From positions 79,124,559 through 79,188,558 of the forward strand of contig CM040117.1 of assembly GCA_022559845.1 (NCBI GenBank): DNA of 64,000 nucleotides, given 5' to 3'. A program made the position numbers and the translations under genes. Positions 1 through 12,060 of the stretch are shown here, piece by piece. Numbering within the stretch: position 1 is the stretch's first letter; every line of letters starts with the position of its first letter. A model generated the notes under the pieces. It was not told where the DNA came from and did no database searches. It was given only the letters and a program-made list of their open reading frames with translations. The stretch is from Amorphophallus konjac. Lineage: Eukaryota > Streptophyta > Magnoliopsida > Alismatales > Araceae.

Positions 1-2221
1 TCATAATGCATGCCGGGCAACAGGTCCACTTCTCCCTGATCAACAGCCTACTGCAGGAACTCGGGATTAGGTGCAGGTGCACTAGTGGTGGGATAGTTTC
101 GATGAAATAGGCGCCCGCTCTGGAGGGCAAGGTTTTGTGCCGGCACGGCATCGGATGGGCTCATGGAGTGTGATTTAATGGGCCCAATAGGGTGGACAAG
201 GGGGGTAGAAGTAGAGGTTGCGGGCAAAACGGGGATGATGACTGGAGAGGCAGGCTTAACGGGCGCCGCCGGGAAGATGATGGGTGAAGGGTTAGGCGAA
301 GGGGTGGTAGTGGAGGGCGTAATGGGTGCTGGCGCGGAGATGGGTGAAACATTAGGTGATGCGGTGGATAAAATGAGGGGTTTTGGAGGAACGACGGGTG
401 CAGCGGAAGTCGCGGTGGTTTGTTGAAGGATAATGGGGGTAGAAGGCGAAGGGAACGGGCGATAGGTATGGTGGAGGGCCATGAGTAGAGCTGACAAATC
501 ATCATCATAAGACCACCCAGGGTTGGGAGCTGGGTGGTGAACAATATTGACTTGTGCCGGTGCCGGCGGCTAAGGTTACGGAGCGGGCGGATGGTTGCGC
601 ATCAGATTCTGATGAATCCCCAAATCCTGCGCATGCTACTGCTACTGCTATGGCTGCAGTTGCTATTGTGGCTGCGGTTGTTGTTGCGACTGCTGTCTTC
701 TTCTTTCCTTGATGTCCGTGATAACTTTGTGCATCTCAGCCCAGTCGATGCGCTGCCCTTCATGCAGGTCATAAACGAGATCTCGGAACTAGAAGCATCT
801 CTCAATCGTATGCCCGGGCTGTCGGTGGAAAACGGAGTATTTAGACTAGTCAACAGTCGGGTTCCAATTCGGCCGTTTCGGAGGAAGTTACAGAGCCCCA
901 GTGAACATGAGGGCGGTGAAGATATCTGAAAGGGTTTCTTGCAAGGGAGGGTACTGGGCTCTTTTATGAACCGGACACGCAGATGCATAGCCGTTAGGTG
1001 GAGGGACGTTATGGTACTAGGGTGGCTGTTGCGGCTGCTGGGGAGCAGGGAAGGATGGTTGGGCATTTTGTGGAGTGGGGAACTGAGGGTTGTGAGGAGG
1101 TTGCTGGAAACCGGGTGGAGAAGACTGGTTGGTGGATTGGAAATTGATGGCCTACACCTGCTCGTTGGTCTGGACACCCTCGGTGACTAGACCCTGGGGC
1201 TTTTGGTGTACTTGGACTTCTGGGGTTGAAAGAGGGTGTGGATAGGGGAATCCTTAAATTGGGTCTGGATGAACCTGGCCCTACTGTACAGCTGGTGCAT
1301 GTTAGCAATGTCGTTCATGGCCAAGATGTTCCTGAAGGTAGGGGTGGCATTAGAAATTAGGAGCTTGACCTTCTCTTCCTCCGGAATATGGCCGGGCACA
1401 CGGGCGGCCATCTACCTCCATCTATCAGCGTATGTGGCAAAATCTTCATCGGCCTTCATCTTCTCGGCCACCAAATCAGTAAATGAATATTCTGGGCCGA
1501 CCCGATCCTGAAATATCTGAATGAACTTTTCCTTCATGACCAAAAAACTCTATGCGTCCGTCCTCCAAGAGCAAGGCATAAAACCATTCCAAGGCGACCC
1601 CGTCAAACGGGCGGTAGAACAAATATGCCATGAGGCGATCATCATACTGAAATTGCGCCGACTAGTATAAAAAGTCCCTCACATGGATGTAAGGACTACC
1701 ATTCCCATCGTACTTTTGGTACGTGGGGAGCTCTGACTAAGGAGGTGGAAACGAATATTGTGGAAACTGGGATGTCAGCCATGGACTGTGGGCTGACTCG
1801 CTTCTTAAAGAGGTCAATTTGTTGCTGCATGGCAGCCCACTTGTCGAGGAGTTCCTGCTCTCGAGATGGAGGAGGTAAAACAGAAGGAGCGGACCCGGCG
1901 TGAGAGGCCGAAGGATAAGTAGGTGTAGAGGGAATCCCATAAGAAGGATATTGGGCCAAGGAAGGACCCATACCCACGTAAGTCAAGTGGGCGGCCCCAG
2001 CCTGAGGGCGCAGAAGATCAACCGGGCCTACAAGGACCTGCAGCACTGGTGAAATGGACCCATAAGGGTCAACCTGAGAAGATGGAAGGAGCCCAGCCTT
2101 CCCTTTGTCCAGAATCTGATGGGCTGAGTTAGAGGACTGGCCCGCCTGTAGATTTTAAAAACTAAGAACCCTGGGTTGGACCGGGGTTCGATCAATTGGA
2201 GTAGCAGAGGAAGCCCCGAGC
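1..2221 (-). pseudogene. G1 gag, central and C-terminal part
   Basis: Continuation of the G1 gag beyond the solo LTR. Reading from 2221 leftward: a Pro/Ser/Gln-rich region with a short helical segment (EQELLDKWAAMQQQIDLF, about 1800-1860). The capsid-like core follows in several frames: VPKYDGNGSPY near 1710, then LFYRPFDGVALEWFYALL near 1580-1630, and MAARVPGHIPEEEKVKLL near 1360-1410. The W-F-Y block followed by a Y-x-x-R-W block is typical of Retrotrans_gag proteins. After that comes a long Pro/Gln/Ser/Thr-rich stretch down to position 1. At least three frame changes and several stops are present, so it is a pseudogene. No CCHC zinc knuckle is seen before the window ends. Confidence 0.65.
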
Positions 2222-2226
2222 CCATT
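2222..2226. repeat. Target site duplication CCATT
   Basis: CCATT directly before the solo LTR; the second copy is 5550-5554, directly after its terminal GTGACA. The match fixes both LTR ends. Confidence 0.9.
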
Positions 2227-2529
2227 TGTAGTGCCCCAAAATTTATAAGTAATTTCTGGATTATTTATAGATTTTTTTAGAATTTATAAAGGGCAAATAG
2301 AATAACAAATGAATTAATGTTGGGATTATAAGGCCCAATTATGCTAATTAAGCAATCTAGTGTTAATAATTGGAACCCAATAGGTTTATGGACCAAGCCC
2401 ATTAAGTTTGACCCATATTCTAGAAGGTTATTTAGCCTATTTATAAATTATAAGGATAAATACCCCTTATATAGATACTTATGTGGATAATTAACAAAGA
2501 GAGTTTGAATAAAATTGAATTCTGCACAC

Positions 2530-4390
2530 AGTAGATGTAGCGGTCTATCGTGCGACCGCCACAGTCATGTAACGCGCCCAGCTTTGACCGTTACACTCTG
2601 TCAGTTCCGTGATTGGGAGAAAGAATAAAAAGATTGGATCTTTGGGATCCTATCTACAAGAGACCTAATTAGGAGAATATGTACGGTTACTAAGGACTCT
2701 TAAGGGATCAGGTTCTAACCAACTAAGGACTCTAAAATCGATCTAATCCTTAAACCCTAGCCAAAACCCTATAAATAGGACCCAGATCTGAACTGAGAGA
2801 CCCTTACTTTTGGCTCATGAAGAATTAAGGTAAGGAGATAGAATCTCGGGTAAGTTCTTTAGAGTCTTTTGTTCCTAATACTTTAGACTAACTACCCTAA
2901 AAATTTCATGTTAGGAGGTTTAGTATCCCAGGAGTTAGGATCTTCCAAAGTTGCTGGTTTCATCACGCCAACCCAGGAAACTGTGCAACAGGGTGCTGAA
3001 GATCAAGAAATTAGAGAAGCTAAATGAGGTAATTAGAGTTAGATGCTTTAGAACTTTTTATTCCCAATAGTTTCATCTTCTTACCCTCAAAATTTCACAT
3101 CCTTAGGTCAAGAGACTAATGAGTTAGAGCGACGTGAAGTTTCTGAAAAATCTGAGGAAGGGAAGAACTAGGGCGTGTCTTGAAGACCAAATTGGAAGTC
3201 TAAAGACAGTAAAGAGGTAGGTTATCTCATAAACGGCAAAAACACATGGTTAGGGATAAAAGCCCTCTACTTTATTTGGATTTCATGCATTATACTTCAT
3301 AAATTTCATGTTTTAGGATTAGTCTATACATTCATGCATGCCTTCAACCCTAATTAAAGATAAAAGGTATCTCTTGTTATTTCATTACTACCTATGCATC
3401 TAGATGGCCTTTACTTCGTTATCATGGCTAGAATAGTTAATTATTTTGATTCTTCTTGCATGGGACATAGTTCCTTATCTTTATTGTCAGCAGAATCTCT
3501 AACGGATTAAAGTAGGACCGTCACATGATTGTAACGGCCTTACGATAAGCTGTCACACCCTCTGTTGTGTGTAAAAATTCTATGTTACCTCTGACGCACC
3601 ATAACTGGAGCGTTACAACATTGTAACGGCCCCACGATAAACCGTCACAGAAAGGCAACGCCCCCATGTTAGACCGTCAGACCACTGTGTTCTGTCAACC
3701 CGAGACAGAATGGAAACTAGTCAAATTTAATTATAAGTAAGCCTAGTTAGCTAAGTTTTAACCTATTTTCATGACCTTGAGATTATAAATTGACTTATGA
3801 TAGAAATTGCATGTTTAAAAGCATCTCTAGTTATTTCAAACATATGTTAATTTCATTAGCTAAACTCTATAGTTCTGTATTTACACTATGATTTTAAATG
3901 ATGTAATGACGGAGTTTTTATCATGGTTTCACATCGTTACACAGTCCTTTTTTCTATCTATAGAGTCATTTTCTTAAGTACATGGCATATATCCCGGTAT
4001 ATGGCCATTAGTTCACACTTTGCACTGTAGGGACATATTCTTGAACATGAGGACCTCTCTATTGGATATTCCTTCCAATGGACTAGGAAATCTTGTTTCA
4101 AGGCCTCCGTAATTCTCTGCGAGCCTGGGATTCCAACTAGGATGCCGAGTTGGTTGTACCATGAAAGCCCAATTGTTAGAAAGCACTATCGAAATTTCTG
4201 GTTCTAGATATGTAACGGATCCATATTAGACCGTCATGCTCATCTAACGACCTAATATATGACCGTCACATTGTACTGAGTCCAATTCCTTTGTTCTGGA
4301 TTCAACCTTTGTAACGGCCCAACACTCGACCGTTATGTCCATGTAACGGCCCAGTATTAGACCGTCACAGTTCTAAATTCTTTAAGCTGA
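2530..4390. repeat. Dispersed AACGG/GACCGTT word array (solo LTR)
   Basis: Short inverted words recur: AGCGGTC...GCGACCGCC (2540), TAACGGCC...GTCACA (3523, 3623), TAACGG...GACCGTCA (4211), and two units back to back at 4315-4370 (TAACGGCCCA...GACCGTTA, then TAACGGCCCA...GACCGTCA). Half-sites are 10-12 nt apart. AACGG is the core of plant MYB/MSA elements. Only the pattern is seen; function is inferred. Confidence 0.7.
2769..2779 (+). promoter_or_regulatory. TATA box of the solo LTR
   Basis: CTATAAATAGG about 540 bp into the LTR, followed by TTTTGGCTCATGA (from about 2810). The G1 LTR has CTATAAATAG followed by TTGGCTCATGG, so the two LTR families share core-promoter layout. Confidence 0.65.
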
Positions 4391-5554
4391 GGTTTGACCC
4401 AAGGGTTGATATTCTAAAGTTCCTAGATGGATTATTGATGATCTAGGACTTGGCATATTGTCCAAAGATACTTAATTTAAATTATGAATGATAATAAATG
4501 TACCGTTATGCTACCGAGTTATTTCCATGAGCATGACATCGTCTTAAATCATCCTTGATCTCTCATGACCTAAGTTGAAGCGTCATTGTTGATTATTGTT
4601 ATCATAAACTTATTTACATTCAATTCTTGGCCATAATTTTATTGTTTGAAACGTGGAAATAGCTTGATTTATACTTGAAGATGCGATCGAGCACTGATTG
4701 TGTTCAAGGGCTCTATGCTAGTCTCCTCGGCTGATTGTCGGAAACATACTATTATAAACCATGGGGTATGATGCTACTGGCGTCGCATTGCGCTGGGAGT
4801 ACTTTCTCTACAAATAAGTGAAATCCATGATACACGTACACGTTACATGACTTTCTTGCTTGTTACATGATATTCCACAGAAATTCACCAAATACTTGCT
4901 CATAAGTAAATGATGTTTGGGTGATGAGTATGTGAACTTACTAGTACATTCTTGTTCATGAAAGGCCATGCTAAATTCTTGTTCATACTTGTTACATTCT
5001 TGCTATTTCATACTCGTCCATTTTATCTTACATGATCATCTTGTTACTTTGGTTTAATCGCGTGATTGATCGCATTCGCATGATTTTACCTCATTTTCTT
5101 TAGAGCTAAAATGCTAATTACTTAAATATTGCTGATCATGTTGATGCGAAGATACCTACTGGGCAAGTGTGCTTATTACCTATTTCTAATCTTTTCAGGA
5201 GATGGAAGTGAGTCGGGATCGAATTCGGAACGTTCAAATAGCGGGTCCGAGAGTGAATGAAGAATGAGTGAAGACTTAGGAAGTGTACATTGTTTAGATT
5301 GAGTCTATGTAATATTCTTACTTCTTGAGTCTAGTATGATGAAGAAAGTTGAAATAGTGATTGTATTTGAGTATTGGATTTGATTATTAATGAAATAAAG
5401 TTGGAGTTTGATTAAATTATTGTGCGATTGCATTCTTATGTGTGATTGCCTTGCGCTCTGATCATTCTTGCTTGCAAGAGACTTACCATGCCGACTGTTC
5501 ACGTTCCTCGAGCTAGTCTTCCGCTGTCATAAAGGCTCGGGCCGTGACACCATT

Positions 5555-5855
5555 AACCATGGACTGGGAGGCGGATGTAGCAACAAGACCCTGCGAAATA
5601 GAAGGAGGTGGGGCATTCGACCCCTGCAAAGTCTGATAAATGACCTGAAGCTGGACTGGATCCAACTGGGCCATCATCTAAAGGATCTAACCGGCGAAAC
5701 CTTGAGTAAGAGGGTTTGAAAGGGAGGGCTGACCACCCTCAATGACAGCAAACAATGGAGGGGCGGACCCCTCAACCATGACCCTTGGTGGGTCCTTTAG
5801 GAGGCCCTGAGGAAGGGAGTCCTCATGGGGCTGAGAAAAGTCGTAGGATGACATG
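5555..5855 (-). pseudogene. G1 gag, N-terminal part
   Basis: Start of the G1 gag. The ATG (complement of 5853-5855) lies in a good CCACC context and opens with MSSYDFSQPHED, followed by a Pro/Gln-rich stretch without a recognisable domain. One stop interrupts the frame near 5687 (after GFAG). Beyond it the same reading continues with MMAQLDP and then a Ser/Pro-rich segment. The gene is split at 5550-5554 by a 3.3-kb solo LTR. Ignoring that insertion and one target-site copy, the reading passes from SMVNG directly into the frame resuming at 2221. A decayed retrotransposon gag is the safest reading; lineage is not assignable from this segment. Confidence 0.6.
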
Positions 5856-6288
5856 GTGGAATCGAACAGTGGGTTGAAGTAGCAAATGAAAGGAGGATTA
5901 CCCATAGGAGAAGAACCTATGAACGGAAGACAACTCCACATGCAACGTGGTGCATGACATGAAGATGACAACAACAAGCAATAAGCAGCCCTAATGTGAT
6001 TACTAATAAGATGCACAAGCAAACAAGAGAGGATATAAGGGGCAACCAAGGCCAATCAAGTTACAATAATGCACGTAAAATTTTAATTTGTTTCCCCTTT
6101 TAGAACCTTAGTGACTTGACTTAAATTAATGTTCTCTCCAAAATAGGATTCCTAATGGGGTGGATTGGGGACTTGGTTGACTCTATGTGTGAACTTTCTC
6201 TCTCATATGCAACCTAGACACGGGGCGGTAACGGTACAACCTGCCTGACTTCTGTGTGGGAATCCACGACTCACGGGGGCTTACGGAT
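5856..6288 (-). other. G1 leader between LTR and gag
   Basis: About 430 bp upstream of the G1 gag start. No reading frame of interest. The expected TGG-initial primer binding site next to 6288 is not recognisable, so the LTR boundary stays provisional. Confidence 0.35.
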
Positions 6289-6436
6289 GTCCCAGATAGG
6301 ATCACCTAGTCGACTCCAAGGAATATGGAGGCGAGAGGATCTCCTACCAGGGTAGGTATGCAACTACTATGATAAAATGTATGATCCTATGTGCACCGGA
6401 GTGCATGCAAATTCTAGCCTAAAACTAACAAGCAAT

Positions 6437-6451
6437 GATCAAATAATGATA
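6437..6451. repeat. LINE target site duplication (15 bp)
   Basis: GATCAAATAATGATA here and again at 9532-9546, identical. Confidence 0.92.
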
Positions 6452-9337
6452 ACTGAAGACCAAAACAGTCTGTTCTGTGCAATTCCCCTGGCCGAGGAAA
6501 TCAAGACTTCTGTCTTTTTATTATCTGGGAATAGTTCCCCTGGACCTGATGGGTTCACTGGGGGTTTCTTTACTCACTGCTGGGATATAATAGGAGAGGA
6601 TGTTATAAAGGCTGTCCAAAGCTTTTTCCAAGGATGGGGTTTACCTCAAGGGATCACATCTACTATTCTATGTCTCATCCCGAAGGTAAACAACCCCACT
6701 TTCTTTACAGACTTTCGTCCTATTAGTCTATGCAATTTCATATACAAGGTTGTATCCAAAGTTATGTGTGACAGAATCAGCCAAATACTGCCTCTCATTA
6801 TATCTAACGAGCAAAGTGATTTCACCAAGGGCAGACAAATTACTGATAATTTTTTGTTGGCCAAGGAAATGTTTATAGAGCTTGATAGACCTATCAGAGG
6901 TCACAACATGTTTTTAAAACTTGATATGGCTAAAGCCTATGATAGGATAGAATGGGACTTTCTTTTTAATGTGCTGAAAAGCTTTGGATTTTCAAATAGG
7001 TTTATTTCTTTGGTTGCTCAAATGTTGGTAAACTGTTGGTTCTCTATATCCTTTAAGGGACATACATGTGGCTATTTCAAATCTTCCAGAGGGGTCCGAC
7101 AGGGGGATCCCATTGCACCTGCACTATTCATTATTGCTGAAGAAGTTCTGAGCAGAGGCTTAAGCAACTTGTTCTCAACTGGTCAGTGTTCATACTATCA
7201 TCTACCACGAGGAGTCCAACAAATTTCTCACATACTCTATGCTGATGACTCTATTATTTTTATGAATGGTGGCAGACCTTCTCTTAATCAGCTTCTGAAA
7301 TTTCTTAATAGATATGAGCTCTCTTCTGGTCAAAAAATCAATGCTCAAAAAAGCTGTTTCATGGTAGCTAAGCAGATGCCCCGAAGGTCAATTGATAAAA
7401 TAAGTCAATTAACCGGTTATCAGCACAAGACTGGCAGCATAAAATATTTGGGCATTCCTCTCTTCAAAGGAAGAGTTAAGAACCTCCATTTCAAATATCT
7501 GTTAGACAAATTAAATGCCAAGCTTGCAGGCTGGCAATGCAAACTGCTATCTCAAGCTGGAAGACTGACATTAATTCGTTCAGTATTGGTATCCATTCCC
7601 ATGTATTGTGCTAGTGCTGCTTCTATTCCTTACACCATACTTAGACAGATTGGGAAAATGTGTTCCAATTTTTTTTGGCAGGGATATGAAGATGCCCACA
7701 AGAAACACTGGATATCTTGGGAAAAAATGTGTTGCCCCCTTTTTGAAGGTGGATTAGGCATTCGAAGCCAATTAGATTCTCAACTATGTTTTCATGTCAA
7801 ACAATTATGGTCAGCAGCACATAGTAATTCTCTCTGGGCAAAGTTTGTAAGAAACAAATATCTTCAAGGTTCTCATATAGCAAAGAGTAAAACTTCATTC
7901 CCGACTGGCATCAAAACTGCTGATTTTGAAAAAGCCCGGTCTATTATCTTGGCTAATTCCAGAATGATAGTTTTTGATGGTGCCTCCACTAGATTTCTGA
8001 AAGATAATTGGTACAAGAACAAGTCACTGATAGATACTCTTAATATTCACTCATCTTCTTTTGAAGATTGTTCTGTTCAAGAAGCAATATCAAATTTTCA
8101 TCATCCTGCTTGGCTGCCATTGGAGAATCACCCTATGAAAGATGAACTACAGAGTTTTACTATTCATAATGGAGAGGATATACCCGTTTGGTCCCTAACT
8201 AATTCAGGTTCATTCAATATCAAATCTACCTACAACTTCATCAAAGGACAAATACCTGTACCAAGTCAAGGATATATGTTCAGTAAAATTTGGAATTCAA
8301 GGTTCCCTCTCCGAGCTTCTTTATTTTGCTGGAAATTACTGAAAAATGCAATCCCTGTGGATAAGAGAATACAAAGCTGTGGTATATCTATAGCATCAAG
8401 ATGTGTATGCTACCTTAGCTCTCATGAAATAGAGGATGAAAACCATTTATTTGTTGACAGTGATGTGGCCAAATTCTTATGGAGCAAATTTGCACCTTTA
8501 CTTATCAAATCCAGCTTGGAAGCTTCCACTATCAGAAATAGATTAAGAATAGCAATTAATGAGGCAACATTGAGCAAACCGAAAGGTTTTATATCTTTGC
8601 TGCTGTCAGTCATGATAACCTGGGTGATCTGGAAATTCAGATGTCAAGTTAAAAATGAAGGCAAAGGAACCAGTTTTGGAAGAACTTTGGAACAGATCCT
8701 TGTTGATATAAAGTTCATTATTAACCAGATCGGATTCAAATATGGTTCTAGTAATGAATATCGGTCCATTCTGCAAGAATTTGGCATCTTAGTTAATAGT
8801 TGCCATCCTTCATATGTTACTGTAATTTGGAAAGCTCCGGCCTCTGACTTTTCTTTAAATGTAGATGGGGCTAGTAAAGGTAACCCCGGTCCATCCGGGG
8901 GTGGTGGATGCTTCAGAAATCAGCATGGACAGCTAAAATTGGGCTTTTCATACTACTATGGTGTTGGATCCAACATGGTGGCAGAGGGTCGGGCATTGCT
9001 GGATGGCCTTCGCCTAGCACAGCATCATAACATTATCATTTCAACTATCTTTACTGATTCTCAAGCCTTGATCACCTTGCTGCTAAAGAACAAGGAGCCT
9101 CCTTGGTCTCTTCTCCCATGGTGGCAGAATCTGTAACAATTTTTTGTCTCTTGTCATTGCCCCATTATACACACATATAGAGAAGGGAATCAGCTAGCTG
9201 ATGCGCTAGCTAATCATGCTATCCAAGCAAGAAGCAATTTGGAATTTTTCTCGATTAGAGAGCTACCACTAATAGCTAAAGGCTATGCTATTGCGGATGT
9301 CAATGGCATCCCTAACTTCCGCAGGAGGATTGTATAG
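6452..9337 (+). pseudogene. LINE ORF2: reverse transcriptase + RNase H
   Basis: Partial ORF2. Visible RT blocks in order: IPKVNNPTFFTDFRPISLCN (about 6680-6740), KLDMAKAYDRIEWDFL (6920-6965), GVRQGDPIAPALF (7092-7130) and YADDSIIF (7240-7263, the catalytic YADD box). A zf-RVT-like region near 8400-8460 has lost part of its Cys set (HLFVDSDVAKFLW). RNase H starts at LNVDGASKGNPGPSGGG (about 8856-8905), with catalytic-type residues in VDGA, AEGRAL and TDSQAL. An in-frame TAA at 9134-9136 precedes NQLADALAN, the last RNase H motif, and the frame then runs on to TAG at 9335-9337. The open frame upstream of 6452 (from 6377) is host G1 sequence. Endonuclease is missing, so it is not functional. Confidence 0.9.
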
Positions 9338-9531
9338 TTTACTTTTTTTCATTCCCCATACCTTTGTATGTTAGAGGCTTGACCTCCTGTGAACATGTAC
9401 ACATCATTTGGTAAATCAATAAAATAAAGCATCAAGTAGTGATTTGGTGGAGTGAAAACATTCCCTTCCTCTGGAATGGGGGTGCACTCTCCCTTCTTCC
9501 TACTCGATGACTTGACTTTACATAAAAAAAA
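9338..9531 (+). other. LINE 3' UTR and poly(A) end
   Basis: Noncoding tail after the ORF2 stop. It contains AATAAA at about 9419 and ends in an A run (about 9523-9531) against the target duplication. Confidence 0.8.
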
Positions 9532-9659
9532 GATCAAATAATGATACAAATATGACAATAATGACATAAACATGAATGACAACCAGGGTGAGATAAACAG
9601 CACCCAGAACAAGTAGCAAAATGATGAATAATAAAGCACAAGTGTCAATCTCAGGATGC

Positions 9660-11640
9660 ACTGTAATAAAATAGCGGTCTATTGGGAAACCGCACAGGGA
9701 GGGAGATAGTCCTGGGAAGACCGCAATATACTAGGGAGCAATAAAAAACAAGACGCGGAAGCTAAACTGAACAGTAACAGGAATCACCAACGCGTACCTG
9801 AGTGCAAGAAGCGATCTGATGAATGACCGTCACCAGCATAAAATGGCCCTGACAGTACCGCAAAAAGTAACAGACACACAGAAACATAAACAATAGGAAC
9901 TAAGGGGGCGGACGTACCTGAGGCAGAACAAAGCGGTCTATCGACCGACCACTGGATACCAGAAACGGCCCACAGAGGATCGCAATCAACCCAGAGAACA
10001 GAAAATGACAGGAAATGAAACGAAAAATCCATGGAGACCCAAAAAATGACTCAAACAAGCACAGAGGAGCAGGTCAGCAATGTCAGAAGCACGATGGGCA
10101 TAAGGAGTCCCACCGTGATCACCAAAAAAAAAGAGATGTAGATATTTTTTTATCTAAAGAAAGTGTGTGTGTAGATGAATGAGTGTGACTAATGTGGCAT
10201 CAAATGGAACATGGAGTAAGGCAAACGATGCAACGAAATCAACACCCACACGCACCACTAAGTCGTGATCGCCACCAAGATAAACAGTGCAAAGAGACAT
10301 GCACTATGTACCTTGGAAAAAGAGATAAATGAAGACACTCGCCATACCAAGACAGTGCTTGTGCAGGATGAAGATGGTCTTCTGACGATCGCTGAACGGT
10401 GAAGATGGCCGAATGATAGGCCGCTACCAGCACTGAAGCAGAACACGGGAAGAAGACCCAGGTGTAGGACTTGGACAGTCTTCAATCGACCGCACACAGA
10501 GGAGAGACGGTTTGAGAAAGGCCGCTATCTCTGGTAGATGGTCGGAGGTAGACCGCAAAAGCTTCCAGAACCCGAGCCGGGGAACTAGATCCTCCACCCC
10601 TTCCGGCCGGCAAGGAGGGATGGGCCTCGTGCTGCAACACATGTTGACATGCAAGACAACAAAAACGACAGAAGAAAATGACCCAATTAGTTTATGGAAG
10701 TGCAATATCTATAAGCGAGAACGACGAATGGAACACATGATTAGAAGGAGAAATACATGGGGGTTTTAGGTTTTTTAACCCCTATGGGTCGTGGAAAACG
10801 ATAGGAGGATGTAAAGATGCTAAAATGCCAGTGAAAAACGTGGAGAAGAGTGAAGAAAAATGGAGATAGAATGAATAAAAATTAATGTGACCAAAGAATG
10901 ACTTAAGCTATGACTCAAACGTGATGAAAATGGACTACTCCCTGGACCGAAGGCTTAGAAAACATGGAAAGCCTTTCTCCGTGACTGGATTTTGCTCTAG
11001 AAGGCGGCAACACTTCGACGCGAACTCCCGAATCTCCCCCTCCGTGGCCATGAGCCAAGGGTTCTATTTATAGACCCCTGAAACCCTAGCTCGAGTTGAG
11101 GGCTTTTTGGCGGGAATCAAAATTTGATTATTTTGAATAAAATGGAGATAATACTGCCAGTTTTTATCAGGATCAAACGGCGCCCTATTTGGCTGAGAAT
11201 TCACAGAGAAATCTGTCGATGAAGCAACAGGTTTGACCATCGATAGAGAGAAAAAATGCCCGTCGATGCAGGAATCTCGGCTGATAAACATGGTCCAAGG
11301 ATAGACCGCTAGAGACACTTAGCGGTCTGTCGTTTGACCGCTATCCTCCTGGCCGTTGAAAAGAATAAAAAGGAGATAAATATGCTCATTTATCCTCACT
11401 TACCGAGTCAAACATGAAAAATGGTCTTCCAATAGACCGCCACCTTTATGGAACGGTCTAGCATGAGACCGTTATAAAAATAACAGGTCAACCCAGAAAA
11501 AGACAGGGTGATGCAAGGATGGGTCAGGTCGATGCAAGGAAGAGCCAGGTCGACGTAGGTTCAAACAAATGGTTATCCATTAGACCGCCTCTTTCCAGAA
11601 ATGGTCTATCGTGAGACCATTTTTAAGGTGGTCGTTTGAA
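9660..11640. repeat. Dispersed AACGG/GACCGTT word array (G1 LTR)
   Basis: The same words as in the solo LTR: AGCGGTC...AACCGC (9673), AGCGGTC...CGACC (9933), paired half-sites at 10410-10560, AGCGGTCTGTCGTTTGACCG (11319), AACGGTC...GAGACCGTT (11454), ATGGTC...GAGACCAT (11602). Several are near-perfect palindromes of about 22 nt. Confidence 0.7.
11061..11074 (-). promoter_or_regulatory. TATA box of G1 LTR
   Basis: On the minus strand TCTATAAATAGAAC, followed by CCTTGGCTCATGG. It resembles the solo LTR promoter context. Confidence 0.6.
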
Positions 11641-11653
11641 GAGAATAAATAAG

Positions 11654-11658
11654 AGACA
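11654..11658. repeat. NA1 target site duplication AGACA
   Basis: AGACA here and at 18269-18273, immediately outside both LTR ends. Confidence 0.85.
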
Positions 11659-12060
11659 TGATGTGACACCAAAATGCAGCAATATAATATGAACCCCTCG
11701 GACTTAAATGTGCAAGCAATACAACAAGTTGGCAGCGTCACACTAGCGGACTCACTGGCGTTGGCACACTCGGGTCCGTAGGTGGACCGGCGATGGTGGT
11801 GAGGGTCCGAAGTTGGACCTCGAGGCTCCAAGGATTTGACCAGCTAGGGATAGACCCCAATGGGCCAGGGATGCCCAATGTCAAGGGCGGCTGGCACGCC
11901 GAGGGCGTGGGATGTAATGTCACACTCACAACTCACCCGCGGTGGCACTTGACTAAACGGAATGTTGGAACGAGCTCTCTCTCACCGCCGACGGCACATC
12001 AAGAAATAATACTAAACTAAGCAATGATAATAAACCAGCAGAGGAGAGTGGACCGAAGCT

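Larger units (their letters stand above)
2227..5549 (+). repeat. Solo LTR, gypsy type, 3323 bp
   Basis: A complete LTR without internal sequence. It begins TGTAGTGCCCC and ends GGGCCGTGACA, and is flanked by the 5-bp duplication CCATT (2222-2226 and 5550-5554). It has a promoter at about 2770 and the AACGG/GACCGTT word array (2530-4390). No coding region is seen. TG...CA ends with GTG/CAC-rich borders resemble plant Ty3/gypsy (Tat/Athila-type) LTRs. It interrupts the G1 gag. A solo LTR with intact target duplication is the usual product of recombination between the two LTRs of one insertion. Confidence 0.9.
6452..9531 (+). mobile_element. 5'-truncated LINE
   Basis: A non-LTR retrotransposon inserted in the G1 LTR. 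Ends are fixed by a perfect 15-bp target duplication (GATCAAATAATGATA at 6437-6451 and 9532-9546) and by a run of A just before the 3' copy. The 5' end falls in the N-terminal part of the RT domain, so the ORF1 and endonuclease parts are absent, as is usual for truncated LINE copies made by target-primed reverse transcription. It is L1-like with a terminal RNase H, as in many plant LINEs. Confidence 0.9.

Noticed and set aside
6377..6451. First 25 codons of the LINE open frame as the LINE protein start
   Set aside because: The target duplication shows that the LINE begins at 6452; these codons are host sequence.
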